In this document: piece by piece, positions 1 to 8,371 of the stretch
Layout of the letters: each line of letters opens with the position of its first letter
Position numbering within the stretch: position 1 is the stretch's first letter
Source: an uncultured Bacteroidales bacterium
GTDB taxonomy: Bacteria > Bacteroidota > Bacteroidia > Bacteroidales > F082
Assembly (NCBI GenBank): GCA_905236635.1
Contig: CAJOCJ010000012.1
Coordinates: 42,274 to 106,273 of the forward strand
Length of the DNA stretch: 64,000 nucleotides
Direction of reading: 5' to 3'
Notes under the pieces: generated by a model
The model's database searches: none
What the model was told of the DNA's origin: nothing
The model's input: only the letters and a program-made list of their open reading frames with translations
Translations under genes and position numbers: made by a program

Positions 1-710
1 CCAGCGAAGATGTTTTGAAGTGACTCCTTATGAAAATGGTTGAGATGTCGTGGTACGTCGTATGCCGCCCATTTGTCTTTGTAGTATTGTGCGTCGTACG
101 ACATATAATTCGGAACCGCTATAACCAGTCGGCCGTTATTCTTCAATAAACGATGTAACTGATTGACCTGAAACTTAAGATTATCAATGTGTTCCAAGAC
201 GTGCCACATAGTGATGACGTCGAAAGTGGAGTGGGGGAGGGCGAAGATTTCTTCGGGCGTAACCACTGGCTTTCCGAGTTTTTCGGAAGCTATCCTACGT
301 GCGTCCTCGCTCATGTCGCAGCCCATGACTTCGCAGCCTTTTTGTTGGGCGTAATGCAGGAAATCCCCGACGCCACAGCCGAAATCGAGAAGTTCTGTAA
401 AGTTCTGTATGCCTGATTTTGGGTGATGCAGAACTTTACAAACCATTTTATATTTGTTTTTTATATTTATTTTTTTAACGTGGTTGTAGATCCATGGCAC
501 GAGACCTTTTTTATGCTCGTTGTGCGAGAGATAGTCTTCCGATTTGTAGTATCTCCCTATGGCTGTGGCGTCGGGGCGTGGCGTCGTAAACAGCAGTTTG
601 CAATCGTCACACTCATATATCTCGAAGTCTTCCTGCGTTAGGAAATAGTCTTTTAAATGGAGGAATGACCTCGTGTTTTTTGATTCACAAAACGGGCATT
701 TAACGCTCAT
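1..710 (-). CDS. class I SAM-dependent methyltransferase (3' end cut by window edge)
   Basis: Reading the minus strand from the ATG at 710 gives an open frame that runs off the window start, about 236 codons. The N-terminus has a zinc-ribbon pattern (CPFC near residues 5-8 and CDDC near 34-37). It is followed by the SAM motif I LLDFGCGVGDF and motif-II-like FDVITMWHVLEHI, then VPNYMSY and PRHLNHF, which are typical of Methyltransf_23 enzymes. The substrate cannot be told; relatives often act on sugars or lipids. It lies 55 bp downstream of mnmG on the same strand, with a parS-like palindrome in the gap. The C-terminal part is missing only because the window ends. Confidence 0.85.
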   Translation of the reverse strand, partial: MSVKCPFCESKNTRSFLHLKDYFLTQEDFEIYECDDCKLLFTTPRPDATAIGRYYKSEDYLSHNEHKKGLVPWIYNHVKKINIKNKYKMVCKVLHHPKSGIQNFTELLDFGCGVGDFLHYAQQKGCEVMGCDMSEDARRIASEKLGKPVVTPEEIFALPHSTFDVITMWHVLEHIDNLKFQVNQLHRLLKNNGRLVIAVPNYMSYDAQYYKDKWAAYDVPRHLNHFHKESLQNIFA

Positions 711-742
711 GATTTATTTATTTTATTGTTGTTTTCAAAAAT

Positions 743-758
743 AGTTCCACGTGGAACA
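743..758. promoter_or_regulatory. parS-like centromere palindrome, site 1
   Basis: The 14-bp perfect palindrome GTTCCACGTGGAAC at 744-757 matches the widely conserved ParB-binding parS consensus TGTTCCACGTGGAACA except for the first base (A instead of T). It lies in the 55-bp gap between the mnmG stop and the methyltransferase start. ParB binding is known for this motif in many bacteria; binding here is inferred. Confidence 0.72.
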
Positions 759-765
759 ATTGAGA

Positions 766-2640
766 TTACCTTCCTAGGAATACCGCCAGCACTGAAATAT
801 CCGCTGGCGACACTCCGCTGATGCGCGAGGCTTGTCCGAGAGTCTGCGGCTTATGTTTAGTAAGCTTCTGACGTGCCTCGATAGTCAAAGAATGCAGTGC
901 GTTGTAGTCGAAATCTGGACTCAGTTTTACGTCTTCGAGACGTTTAAGTTTGTCAGCGACTTCACGTTCTTTCTCAATATATCCTTCGTATTTCACTAGA
1001 ATCTCCGCCTCCTCGACGACGCTACGCGTCAACTCGTCTGTCAGATCGTATTGCAATTTCAGCCAATCCACGTGGTTTATCATTTCTACAAGACTAACCT
1101 GTGGACGCGTGAGAACATGTGACAGACGAGTCTTGCCAGCGAGTTCAGGAGTGTCCTTCGCCACCAACAAAGAATTGATTTCCTCTGGAGCTATATTATT
1201 GTCATTCAAGAAGTTAACCAACTCCTGAACTCGCTGTTGCTTGTCGAGGAGGCGGTCATAACGTTCCTGTGTTGAAAGGCCAATCTTATATCCCAGAGGT
1301 GTCAATCGTGCGTCGGCGTTATCCTGACGTAATAAAATACGGTATTCTGCGCGGCTAGTAAACATTCTATACGGTTCATCCACGCTTTTTGTGATGAGAT
1401 CATCGATGAGAACACCTATATATCCTTCATCACGGCGTAAAACTATAGGCTCTTCGTCGTGTAACAGCCTATGAGCGTTGATACCTGCCATAAGTCCTTG
1501 TGCTGCAGCCTCTTCGTATCCTGTGGTGCCGTTGATTTGTCCGGCAAAGAACAGGCCGTGTATCTTGCGTGTCTCCAAGCTATGATACAACTGCTCCGGT
1601 GGGAAGAAATCGTATTCTATGGCATATCCTGGACGGAAAATCTTGGCGTTTTCGAAGCCTTCGATGCTTCTAAGCGCCTCATATTGAATGTCTTCGGGCA
1701 ATGACGAACTGAATCCGTTAAGATAATACTCGCATGTGGTTGCTCCTTCGGGTTCTACAAAGAGCTGGTGGAAATCCTTGCCTGCGAAGCGCTCGATCTT
1801 ATCTTCAATGCTTGGACAATAACGCGGTCCGATGCCCTGTATCCTGCCAGTAAACATTGGTGATTTGTCGAAGCCTTTACGCAATATCTCGTGTACTTTC
1901 AACGATGTGTATGCTATATAGCAAGAGCGTTGTTTCAGCGGTTTTTCCACGTTCATAAACGAGAATCCAGTTATCTCCTCGTCACCTTTTTGCTCTGTCA
2001 GTTTGCTGAAATCTATGGTTCTTCCGTCTATTCTGACAGGAGTTCCGGTCTTCATCCTATCGGCTTCAAATCCAAGTTCCACCAGTTGTTCTGTTATCCC
2101 ATGGCTTGCCGATTCGCCTATTCTGCCGCCTGAGAACGACTTCTCTCCGATGAAAATCTTGCCGTTAAGGAACGTGCCGTTGGTGAGGATTACGGTCTTG
2201 GAATACACGTCACCACCCATCATGGTATGCACGCCTTTTACTTGGTCACCTTCCACTATGAGGCCATCGACATGGTCTTGCCAGAACTCAAGGTTTTTTG
2301 TATGTTCGAGGGTATTTCTCCACTCTGCTGAGAACGCCGCCTTGTCGCTTTGCACTCGCGGACTCCATACAGCAGGACCTTTAGACTTGTTAAGCATCCT
2401 AAACTGTATCATCGTCTTGTCGGCGATGATGCCCATCTGTCCACCTAATGCATCTATCTCGCGCACTATCTGGCCTTTGGCGATGCCTCCGACGGCTGGA
2501 TTACACGACATCGCCGCCATGAAGCTCATGTTCATGGTGATGAGCAAAGTCTTGTTGCCGAGGTTAGCCGCCGCTGCCGCCGCCTCACATCCTGCGTGGC
2601 CCGCTCCGACCACTATAACATCGTATTTTTCGAATATCAT
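766..2640 (-). CDS. mnmG: tRNA uridine-5-carboxymethylaminomethyl(34) synthesis enzyme MnmG (GidA)
   Basis: At 624 residues this is full length for MnmG, the FAD enzyme that with MnmE installs the carboxymethylaminomethyl group on wobble U34 of several tRNAs in the cytoplasm. The FAD-binding GAGHAGCEA is at residues 12-20 and the family signature CNPAVGGIAKG at 46-56. Further family motifs are GGRIGESASHG near 173, FAGQINGTTGYEEAAAQG in the middle, and a helical C-terminus ending SPADISVLAVFL. It follows ybeY by 44 bp, and parS-like sites flank it on both sides. The ATG start is supported by the immediate Rossmann strand. Confidence 0.97.
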   Translation of the reverse strand: MIFEKYDVIVVGAGHAGCEAAAAAANLGNKTLLITMNMSFMAAMSCNPAVGGIAKGQIVREIDALGGQMGIIADKTMIQFRMLNKSKGPAVWSPRVQSDKAAFSAEWRNTLEHTKNLEFWQDHVDGLIVEGDQVKGVHTMMGGDVYSKTVILTNGTFLNGKIFIGEKSFSGGRIGESASHGITEQLVELGFEADRMKTGTPVRIDGRTIDFSKLTEQKGDEEITGFSFMNVEKPLKQRSCYIAYTSLKVHEILRKGFDKSPMFTGRIQGIGPRYCPSIEDKIERFAGKDFHQLFVEPEGATTCEYYLNGFSSSLPEDIQYEALRSIEGFENAKIFRPGYAIEYDFFPPEQLYHSLETRKIHGLFFAGQINGTTGYEEAAAQGLMAGINAHRLLHDEEPIVLRRDEGYIGVLIDDLITKSVDEPYRMFTSRAEYRILLRQDNADARLTPLGYKIGLSTQERYDRLLDKQQRVQELVNFLNDNNIAPEEINSLLVAKDTPELAGKTRLSHVLTRPQVSLVEMINHVDWLKLQYDLTDELTRSVVEEAEILVKYEGYIEKEREVADKLKRLEDVKLSPDFDYNALHSLTIEARQKLTKHKPQTLGQASRISGVSPADISVLAVFLGR

Positions 2641-2648
2641 ATCTTCAG

Positions 2649-2664
2649 TGTTCCACGTGGAACA
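2649..2664. promoter_or_regulatory. parS-like centromere palindrome, site 2 (perfect 16-mer)
   Basis: TGTTCCACGTGGAACA is a perfect 16-bp match to the canonical parS sequence. It lies between ybeY and mnmG, 9 bp before the mnmG ATG, and 1.9 kb from site 1. A site so close to the start codon could also affect mnmG transcription if ParB binds it. Confidence 0.82.
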
Positions 2665-2684
2665 TTTTTTGTTATTGCCTTATT

Positions 2685-3110
2685 TTAAAAGTCTTTACGA
2701 CGCATTGCAAGACATTTTTCCTCCTGCTCGCGCATGGTGGCGGCAGCGGCGTCGGTCTTGTCCTCAAACCCAATCAAATGCAGCACCCCATGCGCCAAGA
2801 CGCGGTGAAACTCGTCTTTAAACGGTTTGCCAAGTTGCTTTGCGTTGTCACGAATCCTGTCGATGCTGATGTAAAACTCGCCCGAGAGATACTCGCTGCA
2901 GTCGTTCAAAGGAAACGTCACGATATCGGTGTAGAAATCGTGGTTCATGCGCTTCTGGTTGAATTCCAGCAGGTATTCATCGCTGCAGAACAGGTAATAC
3001 AGCTCACCGATTTTCTTGCCGTACGACGCCACAAACTCCTCAATCCATCGCTTGGCAAGGCGTTGGTCGAGAGCTGGGGTTTCGATGTCTATGCTTTGAA
3101 AACTAATCAT
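2685..3110 (-). CDS. ybeY: endoribonuclease YbeY (16S rRNA maturation)
   Basis: This 141-residue protein is the metal-dependent RNase YbeY, which takes part in 16S rRNA 3'-end maturation and ribosome quality control. The UPF0054 signature is seen in VLAHGVLHLIGFED near residues 107-120. Two metal-ligand histidines (HGVLH) are present, but the third ligand of the canonical HGxxHLxGYDH motif is Asp, a pattern I associate with Bacteroidota members. The start overlaps the end of the upstream DUF4175 gene by 8 nt, so the two are probably translationally coupled. mnmG follows after 44 bp. Confidence 0.93.
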   Translation of the reverse strand: MISFQSIDIETPALDQRLAKRWIEEFVASYGKKIGELYYLFCSDEYLLEFNQKRMNHDFYTDIVTFPLNDCSEYLSGEFYISIDRIRDNAKQLGKPFKDEFHRVLAHGVLHLIGFEDKTDAAAATMREQEEKCLAMRRKDF

Positions 3111-6100
3111 GACGATCTTTATTTAAAAAATATTTATTTATCTTTTCTTTGTAAAATGGTTGATACTCAATGGGTTGAGTTCTTAAGAAGTCTTGCTGCC
3201 TCTTGATGCTCTCCTCGTAACGCAGCTCGTCGATATTATGTGTCTTATCTGTTCCTTTGTACTCATCCGACTTGCGTTTCTCCTCTTTCTCACGTTCCTG
3301 CTGTGCGTTTTCGGCCTTAAGCATACGTGACAAGATATCTTTGTTTCTTCTGATAGTCTGATTCGTAATGCGTTTGTTTACAATATCTTCCTCTAGTTTC
3401 TCCATGTCTTTGATGATCTGGTTGATGCCGTCATCGCCGAGTTGGCCGTTCTTTTTCATCTCCTCAAGAATCTGCTGCATGCCTTCGCGTATCAGTTCCT
3501 GCTGTGCCGCCATGCGCGCCAAATCCTCGCTCATCTCAGGCATAGGCATACCGTCCTGCTGTTGTTTCTGCATCTGCTGTTGCATCTTCTTCAGCTGTTC
3601 GCCAAGCTGGTTTTGCAGGTCTTGCATGTCTTTCATGTTCTTCGGCTGGCTCTTGCCTTTCGATTTGCCTGGATTTGGACATGATTTGCCGCCCATTCCC
3701 GACATCTGCATCTCCATCTGATTGAGCGACTCGTCGAGCATTAGCGCGAGGTTGTTCATCGACATCATTGCCTTCTGCTGTTTTTGTGTGGCCATGCCGA
3801 ATTTGAGTTCCAGGATGTCTTTCATCGCCGACTCCGACTGCTGGTCGATGACTTGTAACTCATTGAATACGAAGTTTTTAATGCTTGACTGGCGGTTTGC
3901 CATCTTACGCAGGGAGTCGTCTACCATGGCGAAGTTTTCCGATATTTCTTTCTGACGTGAAATCTTTTGTGACACAGTAGGGTCGTCTTTCTTCATAGTG
4001 CTGACTTCCTGCATAAGCTCTTCTTCGGCGTGTGACGAGCGTACCACGTTTTCGAGAAGAATCCTTACCAGGTATGCGTCTTCGGCCATCTGATCCATGC
4101 CGCCGCCCATCATCATCGACATCATATTCTCTGACATCTCCTTCATTTTTTTGCCGGCATTCTGTTTCTGTTGCTTGGCATTTTCTTGTCCTTCTGGACT
4201 GTCGCCTGAGTTTTCTGATTCTGAGGCATCTTCAAGGTCTTGTTGTATCTCATCGAAGGATTCCTCGTCTTTGTTGATATCGAACGGGTCGCTCAAGCTC
4301 TGGTTTTTATCAATGATGGAATCAAGTCGCTGTTCCATCTTATTGAATTGATTCTCAGCGTCTTGCGCAGATATGGAGTCGGTGTTGTTCATCAGCTCGT
4401 CGGCGAGTTTCTGCATCTCATCCATGAGCTGGTTCATGTCTTTTTCGACCTTCAGCTGTTCCAAAAGCGAGAGGTTGCGGTCCATCATCTGTTGCAGAGC
4501 CTCGTTGTTTTTCTTGAGGTCTTTCATTATCTCCTGCATCTTCTCGCGCGGCATATCGTTGAGCAGATCTTCGATCTCCTCCATCAGTTTCTTCATCTCG
4601 TCGGGGATGACCTCGTCGAAAAGTTTGTTAATCTCCTCCTGTTTTCTTATCAGTTCCTCTGACGAAAGCTCGTTTTCCTTAATGAAATCTGACAGTTCCT
4701 TCTGTTCTTCCTGAATCTTCTGCCATTCTTCCTGTACTTCTTTCTGCTTCTCGAGAAGATCTTTCATCTTCTCCTTGTCGCTCCAGTCGAGGTCTTTCTT
4801 CGACATCAGGTCGCGGAGCATGTCTTCGATATCTTTGCGCAAATCCTGAAGTTCGTCGGAACGCTGGTTGAGGTTTTTAAGTATCTCGCTTTCAGTGTTA
4901 TCGGCGATAGAGTCAAGCTGCTCGGTGGTTGGCAGGGCGAGATAAAACACCTCCGAACGTCTCGACTTAGGTCCGTTGATGCCGTCGTTGTCGAATATCT
5001 CGAAATAAGCCTTTATCTCATCGCCGCGATAAAGTGTAAGTGTATCAATATCAATGCTATAGTAGAACGAAGTGCGGATGTTGCTTTTGTCAATCGGGAT
5101 GTTTCTGACAAACGACTGATTCGGCTTGCCATCCACTTCGAAGTGATACAATAATTTGGAAAAACCATAGTCATCGGCAATCAAACCCGAATAAAATGTC
5201 TGTTTTGCGAAATCTTCATGGAAATTCTGCACCTGGATATCAGGGTAGGCATCGGGAATGACATCAACGGTGAAAGGAATAGGGTCGGTTTCATTCCATT
5301 TATTTAACAATGATACCGCGAATTTCGTGGATTTTAATGCCTTGAATTTATAAGTTGAATTATCGATTGAAATTGAGTCATTTATAAAAATGGAATCGAC
5401 ATCACGGGTGTGGAATGTAAATTCCACTTCGGTACCCTGTGGCACGATGATGTGTGTCTTGCCGGTGAGGGTCTCGGTTTTGCGATGGATATATTGCGGA
5501 AAAGCCAGTCTTGCCTCGTAATACAGCATGGTAGGGTTGGGGCGTACAATGAGGTTTATCTTTGTACTCTTATAGTCGCCGCCCTCGATGGAGAACGTCT
5601 CGTTTTGGTTCACGTTTTTGAAAACAAAATGGAAGTTGTTGGTGTTAAGGCGGTTCATCATCCTAGTGCCTGTGTTGCTGCGGATATAGAAGGCGTCTGG
5701 AATGCGCTCGCCTGTGACGTGGATGCTGAACTCGGCGTCTTTGCCTTGCGACACTTGTAGTTCGGTCGCGGAGAGCTGTACCTCAAACGGCAGAGGTTTC
5801 TTATATTCCTGGGAGTAGTTGATGATGCGTTGCGCGGGCTCCTTTGAAAAATCAGGTAGAAATATTAAAGCAACACTTAAAATGACAAAAGCTATTCCGA
5901 AATATTTCAGATATTTGTAGTTGTCTTTAAGATTGACTGCATCTGAGAAATTGACAGGTTTCAGATTCTCGGTACGCTGTTCTATTGTTGCGATAAGCAG
6001 CTGATTGTCTGAATCTTGCGATAGCGTGTTTGAAAGCTGCAGGGTGTTAAGCAGTTTGTCGCTTATTTCAGGGAAAAACTTTCCGATGATGACAGCCGCT

Positions 6101-6372
6101 TTCTCGTCCGACATCTTTTTGCGGAAGCGGATCAGGTTGATTATCGGGATGATGAAATAGAAAATCGTGACGAAGCTTGCACCTAAGATAAAGAGCAGAA
6201 GCAGTATCAGTCGTCCTTTTTGCGGAAGCCATGAGAAATATTCTATACCATTGATAATCAAAAATAAAGCAATCATCAAGACAGCACCAATCAGCACACC
6301 TTGGATGAGGCGGTTGAGGTAGAACTTCCTGATGAAGCGTTCGATTTTTGCTATAAGGACACTATTTCCCAT
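3103..6372 (-). CDS. DUF4175-type large coiled-coil membrane protein
   Basis: This is a 1089-residue protein with two hydrophobic segments near the N-terminus (about residues 22-45 and 53-80) and a third near 150-170. A beta-rich region follows to about 480. The remainder, about 490-1089, is long and charged with many Gln, Met, Glu and Lys, and is predicted coiled coil (for example DLRKDIEDMLRDLM and QQMQKQQQDGMPMPE). This architecture and the position just upstream of ybeY-mnmG match the DUF4175 family of Bacteroidota, whose function is not established. It is probably anchored in the inner membrane with a large extracytoplasmic part. The end overlaps ybeY by 8 nt. Confidence 0.85.
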   Translation of the reverse strand: MGNSVLIAKIERFIRKFYLNRLIQGVLIGAVLMIALFLIINGIEYFSWLPQKGRLILLLLFILGASFVTIFYFIIPIINLIRFRKKMSDEKAAVIIGKFFPEISDKLLNTLQLSNTLSQDSDNQLLIATIEQRTENLKPVNFSDAVNLKDNYKYLKYFGIAFVILSVALIFLPDFSKEPAQRIINYSQEYKKPLPFEVQLSATELQVSQGKDAEFSIHVTGERIPDAFYIRSNTGTRMMNRLNTNNFHFVFKNVNQNETFSIEGGDYKSTKINLIVRPNPTMLYYEARLAFPQYIHRKTETLTGKTHIIVPQGTEVEFTFHTRDVDSIFINDSISIDNSTYKFKALKSTKFAVSLLNKWNETDPIPFTVDVIPDAYPDIQVQNFHEDFAKQTFYSGLIADDYGFSKLLYHFEVDGKPNQSFVRNIPIDKSNIRTSFYYSIDIDTLTLYRGDEIKAYFEIFDNDGINGPKSRRSEVFYLALPTTEQLDSIADNTESEILKNLNQRSDELQDLRKDIEDMLRDLMSKKDLDWSDKEKMKDLLEKQKEVQEEWQKIQEEQKELSDFIKENELSSEELIRKQEEINKLFDEVIPDEMKKLMEEIEDLLNDMPREKMQEIMKDLKKNNEALQQMMDRNLSLLEQLKVEKDMNQLMDEMQKLADELMNNTDSISAQDAENQFNKMEQRLDSIIDKNQSLSDPFDINKDEESFDEIQQDLEDASESENSGDSPEGQENAKQQKQNAGKKMKEMSENMMSMMMGGGMDQMAEDAYLVRILLENVVRSSHAEEELMQEVSTMKKDDPTVSQKISRQKEISENFAMVDDSLRKMANRQSSIKNFVFNELQVIDQQSESAMKDILELKFGMATQKQQKAMMSMNNLALMLDESLNQMEMQMSGMGGKSCPNPGKSKGKSQPKNMKDMQDLQNQLGEQLKKMQQQMQKQQQDGMPMPEMSEDLARMAAQQELIREGMQQILEEMKKNGQLGDDGINQIIKDMEKLEEDIVNKRITNQTIRRNKDILSRMLKAENAQQEREKEEKRKSDEYKGTDKTHNIDELRYEESIKRQQDFLRTQPIEYQPFYKEKINKYFLNKDRHD

Positions 6373-6388
6373 GATACATATAAACTTG

Positions 6389-6396
6389 CAAAGATA
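6389..6396 (-). promoter_or_regulatory. Bacteroidota-type -7 promoter element for DUF4175-ybeY-mnmG
   Basis: On the minus strand TATCTTTG fits TAnnTTTG and lies 17-24 bp upstream of the ATG at 6372. No clear -33 TTTG is visible, which is common. Confidence 0.6.
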
Positions 6397-6420
6397 CGAA
6401 GTTTTTGTGAAATGGACAAA

Positions 6421-6452
6421 AAAAAGACCTCCGATTTCTCAGAGGCCTTTTT
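6421..6452 (-). terminator. rho-independent terminator after the T9SS cargo gene
   Basis: The arms AAAAAGACCTC (6421-6431) and GAGGCCTTTTT (6442-6452) form an 11-bp stem with one mismatch and a 10-nt loop. On the minus strand a run of eight T follows. It sits 25 bp after the stop of the 6477-8123 gene and before the DUF4175 promoter. Confidence 0.8.
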
Positions 6453-6476
6453 ATCATGCTCGTTTTCGTTTATGTT

Positions 6477-8123
6477 TTATTCTTTTGTGAATCGGATGCT
6501 GTTCTCTCCGAAGCGGGCGATATATAAGCCAGATGCGAGATCGCTGATGTTGATTGACTCGTTGGTGTTGACAACCTTCACCAAGGCACCAACAGCATTG
6601 TAGATGCTGACTTCGGTGGCGTTCTCGAGGCCGTTGATATGAAGCACATCGTTAGCTGGGTTAGGATACACGCCGATTCTATTGGCTGAGATGTCGTTGA
6701 TTCCATCGTATGATAAATCGATAGTAAATGTCACGAAATATCCAGCATCAATATAACTGTATGGTGAATCACAAAGAGAAGCGTCGCCATTGAAATACAC
6801 TGTTGCGTTAGGATTGAAATAATAATCAGGATTATGTGATAATATTACATTCATATTGTAGTAGCTAGTATTTTGAACAATATGATCGGTTGGGACATAG
6901 GCGCCACCGTTGCCACCCCACCACCAATCTGTTGCATAAATATCATAAAGATCACTGTCACGCGCTGTCACATCGAAGTCAAGGAGCTGACCACATACAG
7001 GTTCACTAAAGCCATCAATATAAATTTCGTCGATGGGTAGAGGTGCATAGATTATGATATCATCGAGGGCGGTGCAGTAGCCATAGCCGTCGTAGCTTAT
7101 AAATGCGATGTAGTAATCACCTTCAAAATCGTCAAGATCAATTAAGGCTGATGTCCAGCCATCATACGATTGTTGATTAAACTCACTGAAAACGGTCCAC
7201 GGTCCTGTTGGGCTTGTGCCGTATGCGACAGACAATTCATTCTGGTCACCGCTCCATACCGGAGTGGCATAAGCAAAGGATATAAAACCTGCGCCATGGA
7301 ATGATATCTGTGGAGAAACAAAATAATCATTATCAGCTTTTCCAGTACCATCTATGAAGATTGATGCTGTGCCACGATATGCTTCAATCTGCCCATGGCT
7401 GTCTCCTGTGGATTCGTACCAGCTGTCATTAACTCCATAAGATGTCCAATTAGCAGCAGGATCCTCATCGAAGTTAGCTACTACCGTTCTATTTCCGCTC
7501 ATGCCTTCCATGAAAATTCCCATATCAGCACGTTTTTCTCCCACTGATACAGAGGTGGGATAAGTACTAGGGTCTATAGGATCAAATTGTGAACTTGACC
7601 ACCAACCAATTCGCGTATTCGGCATATCTGTATAAAAGAATTCGCGATTAGACAAGTCATCCACCTCGGAGTAAACACCCACCAACAAGTCCCAATAGCC
7701 ATCATAGACAAAAGGATCATCCAATGGGATATTAACCCATCCAGTATAATTGGCAGGAATAGTCCAGTTGCCGGAATAAACTTGATTTGTTGCTTTCATT
7801 GGGTAATAGTCATTAGAGCCAGTGAAAGATCCTTGATGGATGTTTTCCATGTAAACTTCGATGTAATTGGTTTGTGGGGTATCATAAGATTCAGCCAAAA
7901 AGAAACCAATCTCAGTAATAAGACCAGGCATAATGGTTAATCCTGTTGCCGCATTGAGTTCCTGATACGTGTAAATCAACTGCTGGTAGGAATAATTCCA
8001 AGTCGTGTTAATTGGACTGATGTGGCTTGTCTCTGTGCCATCGCCAACATAGATTGATGTTTGTGCGTTTGCAATAAACGTCATGGCGAAAAGCATTGTG
8101 AAGAATAGTAAAAATCTTTTCAT
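6477..8123 (-). CDS. T9SS-secreted protein with choice-of-anchor J-like domain
   Basis: This 548-residue exported protein has an N-terminal signal peptide (KRFLLFFTMLFAMTFIANAQ). Around residues 215-360 a region with NWTSYGVNDSW, DNDYFVSPQISF and ALDDIIIYAP resembles the choice-of-anchor J (MAM-like, cleaved-adhesin) beta-sandwich. The C-terminus (NRIGVYPNPANDVLHI, then ASGLYIARF) is a type A T9SS sorting domain, so the protein should cross the outer membrane and be attached to or released from the surface. No catalytic residues are recognised; adhesion is a guess. It has its own promoter and terminator. Confidence 0.85.
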   Translation of the reverse strand: MKRFLLFFTMLFAMTFIANAQTSIYVGDGTETSHISPINTTWNYSYQQLIYTYQELNAATGLTIMPGLITEIGFFLAESYDTPQTNYIEVYMENIHQGSFTGSNDYYPMKATNQVYSGNWTIPANYTGWVNIPLDDPFVYDGYWDLLVGVYSEVDDLSNREFFYTDMPNTRIGWWSSSQFDPIDPSTYPTSVSVGEKRADMGIFMEGMSGNRTVVANFDEDPAANWTSYGVNDSWYESTGDSHGQIEAYRGTASIFIDGTGKADNDYFVSPQISFHGAGFISFAYATPVWSGDQNELSVAYGTSPTGPWTVFSEFNQQSYDGWTSALIDLDDFEGDYYIAFISYDGYGYCTALDDIIIYAPLPIDEIYIDGFSEPVCGQLLDFDVTARDSDLYDIYATDWWWGGNGGAYVPTDHIVQNTSYYNMNVILSHNPDYYFNPNATVYFNGDASLCDSPYSYIDAGYFVTFTIDLSYDGINDISANRIGVYPNPANDVLHINGLENATEVSIYNAVGALVKVVNTNESINISDLASGLYIARFGENSIRFTKE

Positions 8124-8172
8124 AATGATAAAAAATTAGTTAAACATAAAATTGATGACAAAATGACAATCA

Positions 8173-8180
8173 CAAAGTTA
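8173..8180 (-). promoter_or_regulatory. candidate -7 element for the T9SS cargo gene
   Basis: Minus-strand TAACTTTG matches TAnnTTTG about 50 bp upstream of the ATG at 8123. No convincing -33 element is visible. Confidence 0.45.
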
Positions 8181-8310
8181 GCAAAAAAAATATTTTAAAA
8201 TACCACTTTCCAATAAAATTTTATAAAACATTGAAAATCAATACAATATAACAAAAGTATCATTTGTTGAATAAAAACAAAGAATTGTAGAACCAGCAAA
8301 AATTACGCCA

Positions 8311-8340
8311 CTTTTAACTTTTAACCTTTAGCTTTTAACT
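8311..8340. repeat. CTTTTAA short tandem array upstream of gltX
   Basis: Imperfect tandem copies of a CTTTTAAC-like unit end just upstream of the gltX -7 element. A similar array lies at 34409-34440 before tsaB. The rest of the 248-bp gap between the T9SS gene and gltX is AT-rich with no recognisable gene. Confidence 0.6.
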
Positions 8341-8347
8341 AATTTTG

Positions 8348-8355
8348 TATTTTTG
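8348..8355 (+). promoter_or_regulatory. -7 promoter element of gltX-folB
   Basis: TATTTTTG (TAnnTTTG), followed by C, lies 17 bp upstream of the gltX ATG. It is directly preceded by the CTTTTAA array, which would occupy the -33 region. Confidence 0.7.
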
Positions 8356-8371
8356 CAAAAATTTTTGAAAA

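Noticed and set aside
1066..1077. A third CCACGTGG core inside mnmG that might be another parS site
   Set aside because: Only the central 8 bp match; the flanks (CAAT and TTTA) do not fit the parS arms.
2003..2821. A long plus-strand open frame of 272 codons opposite mnmG
   Set aside because: It is the antisense shadow of a certain gene and its translation shows no family pattern.
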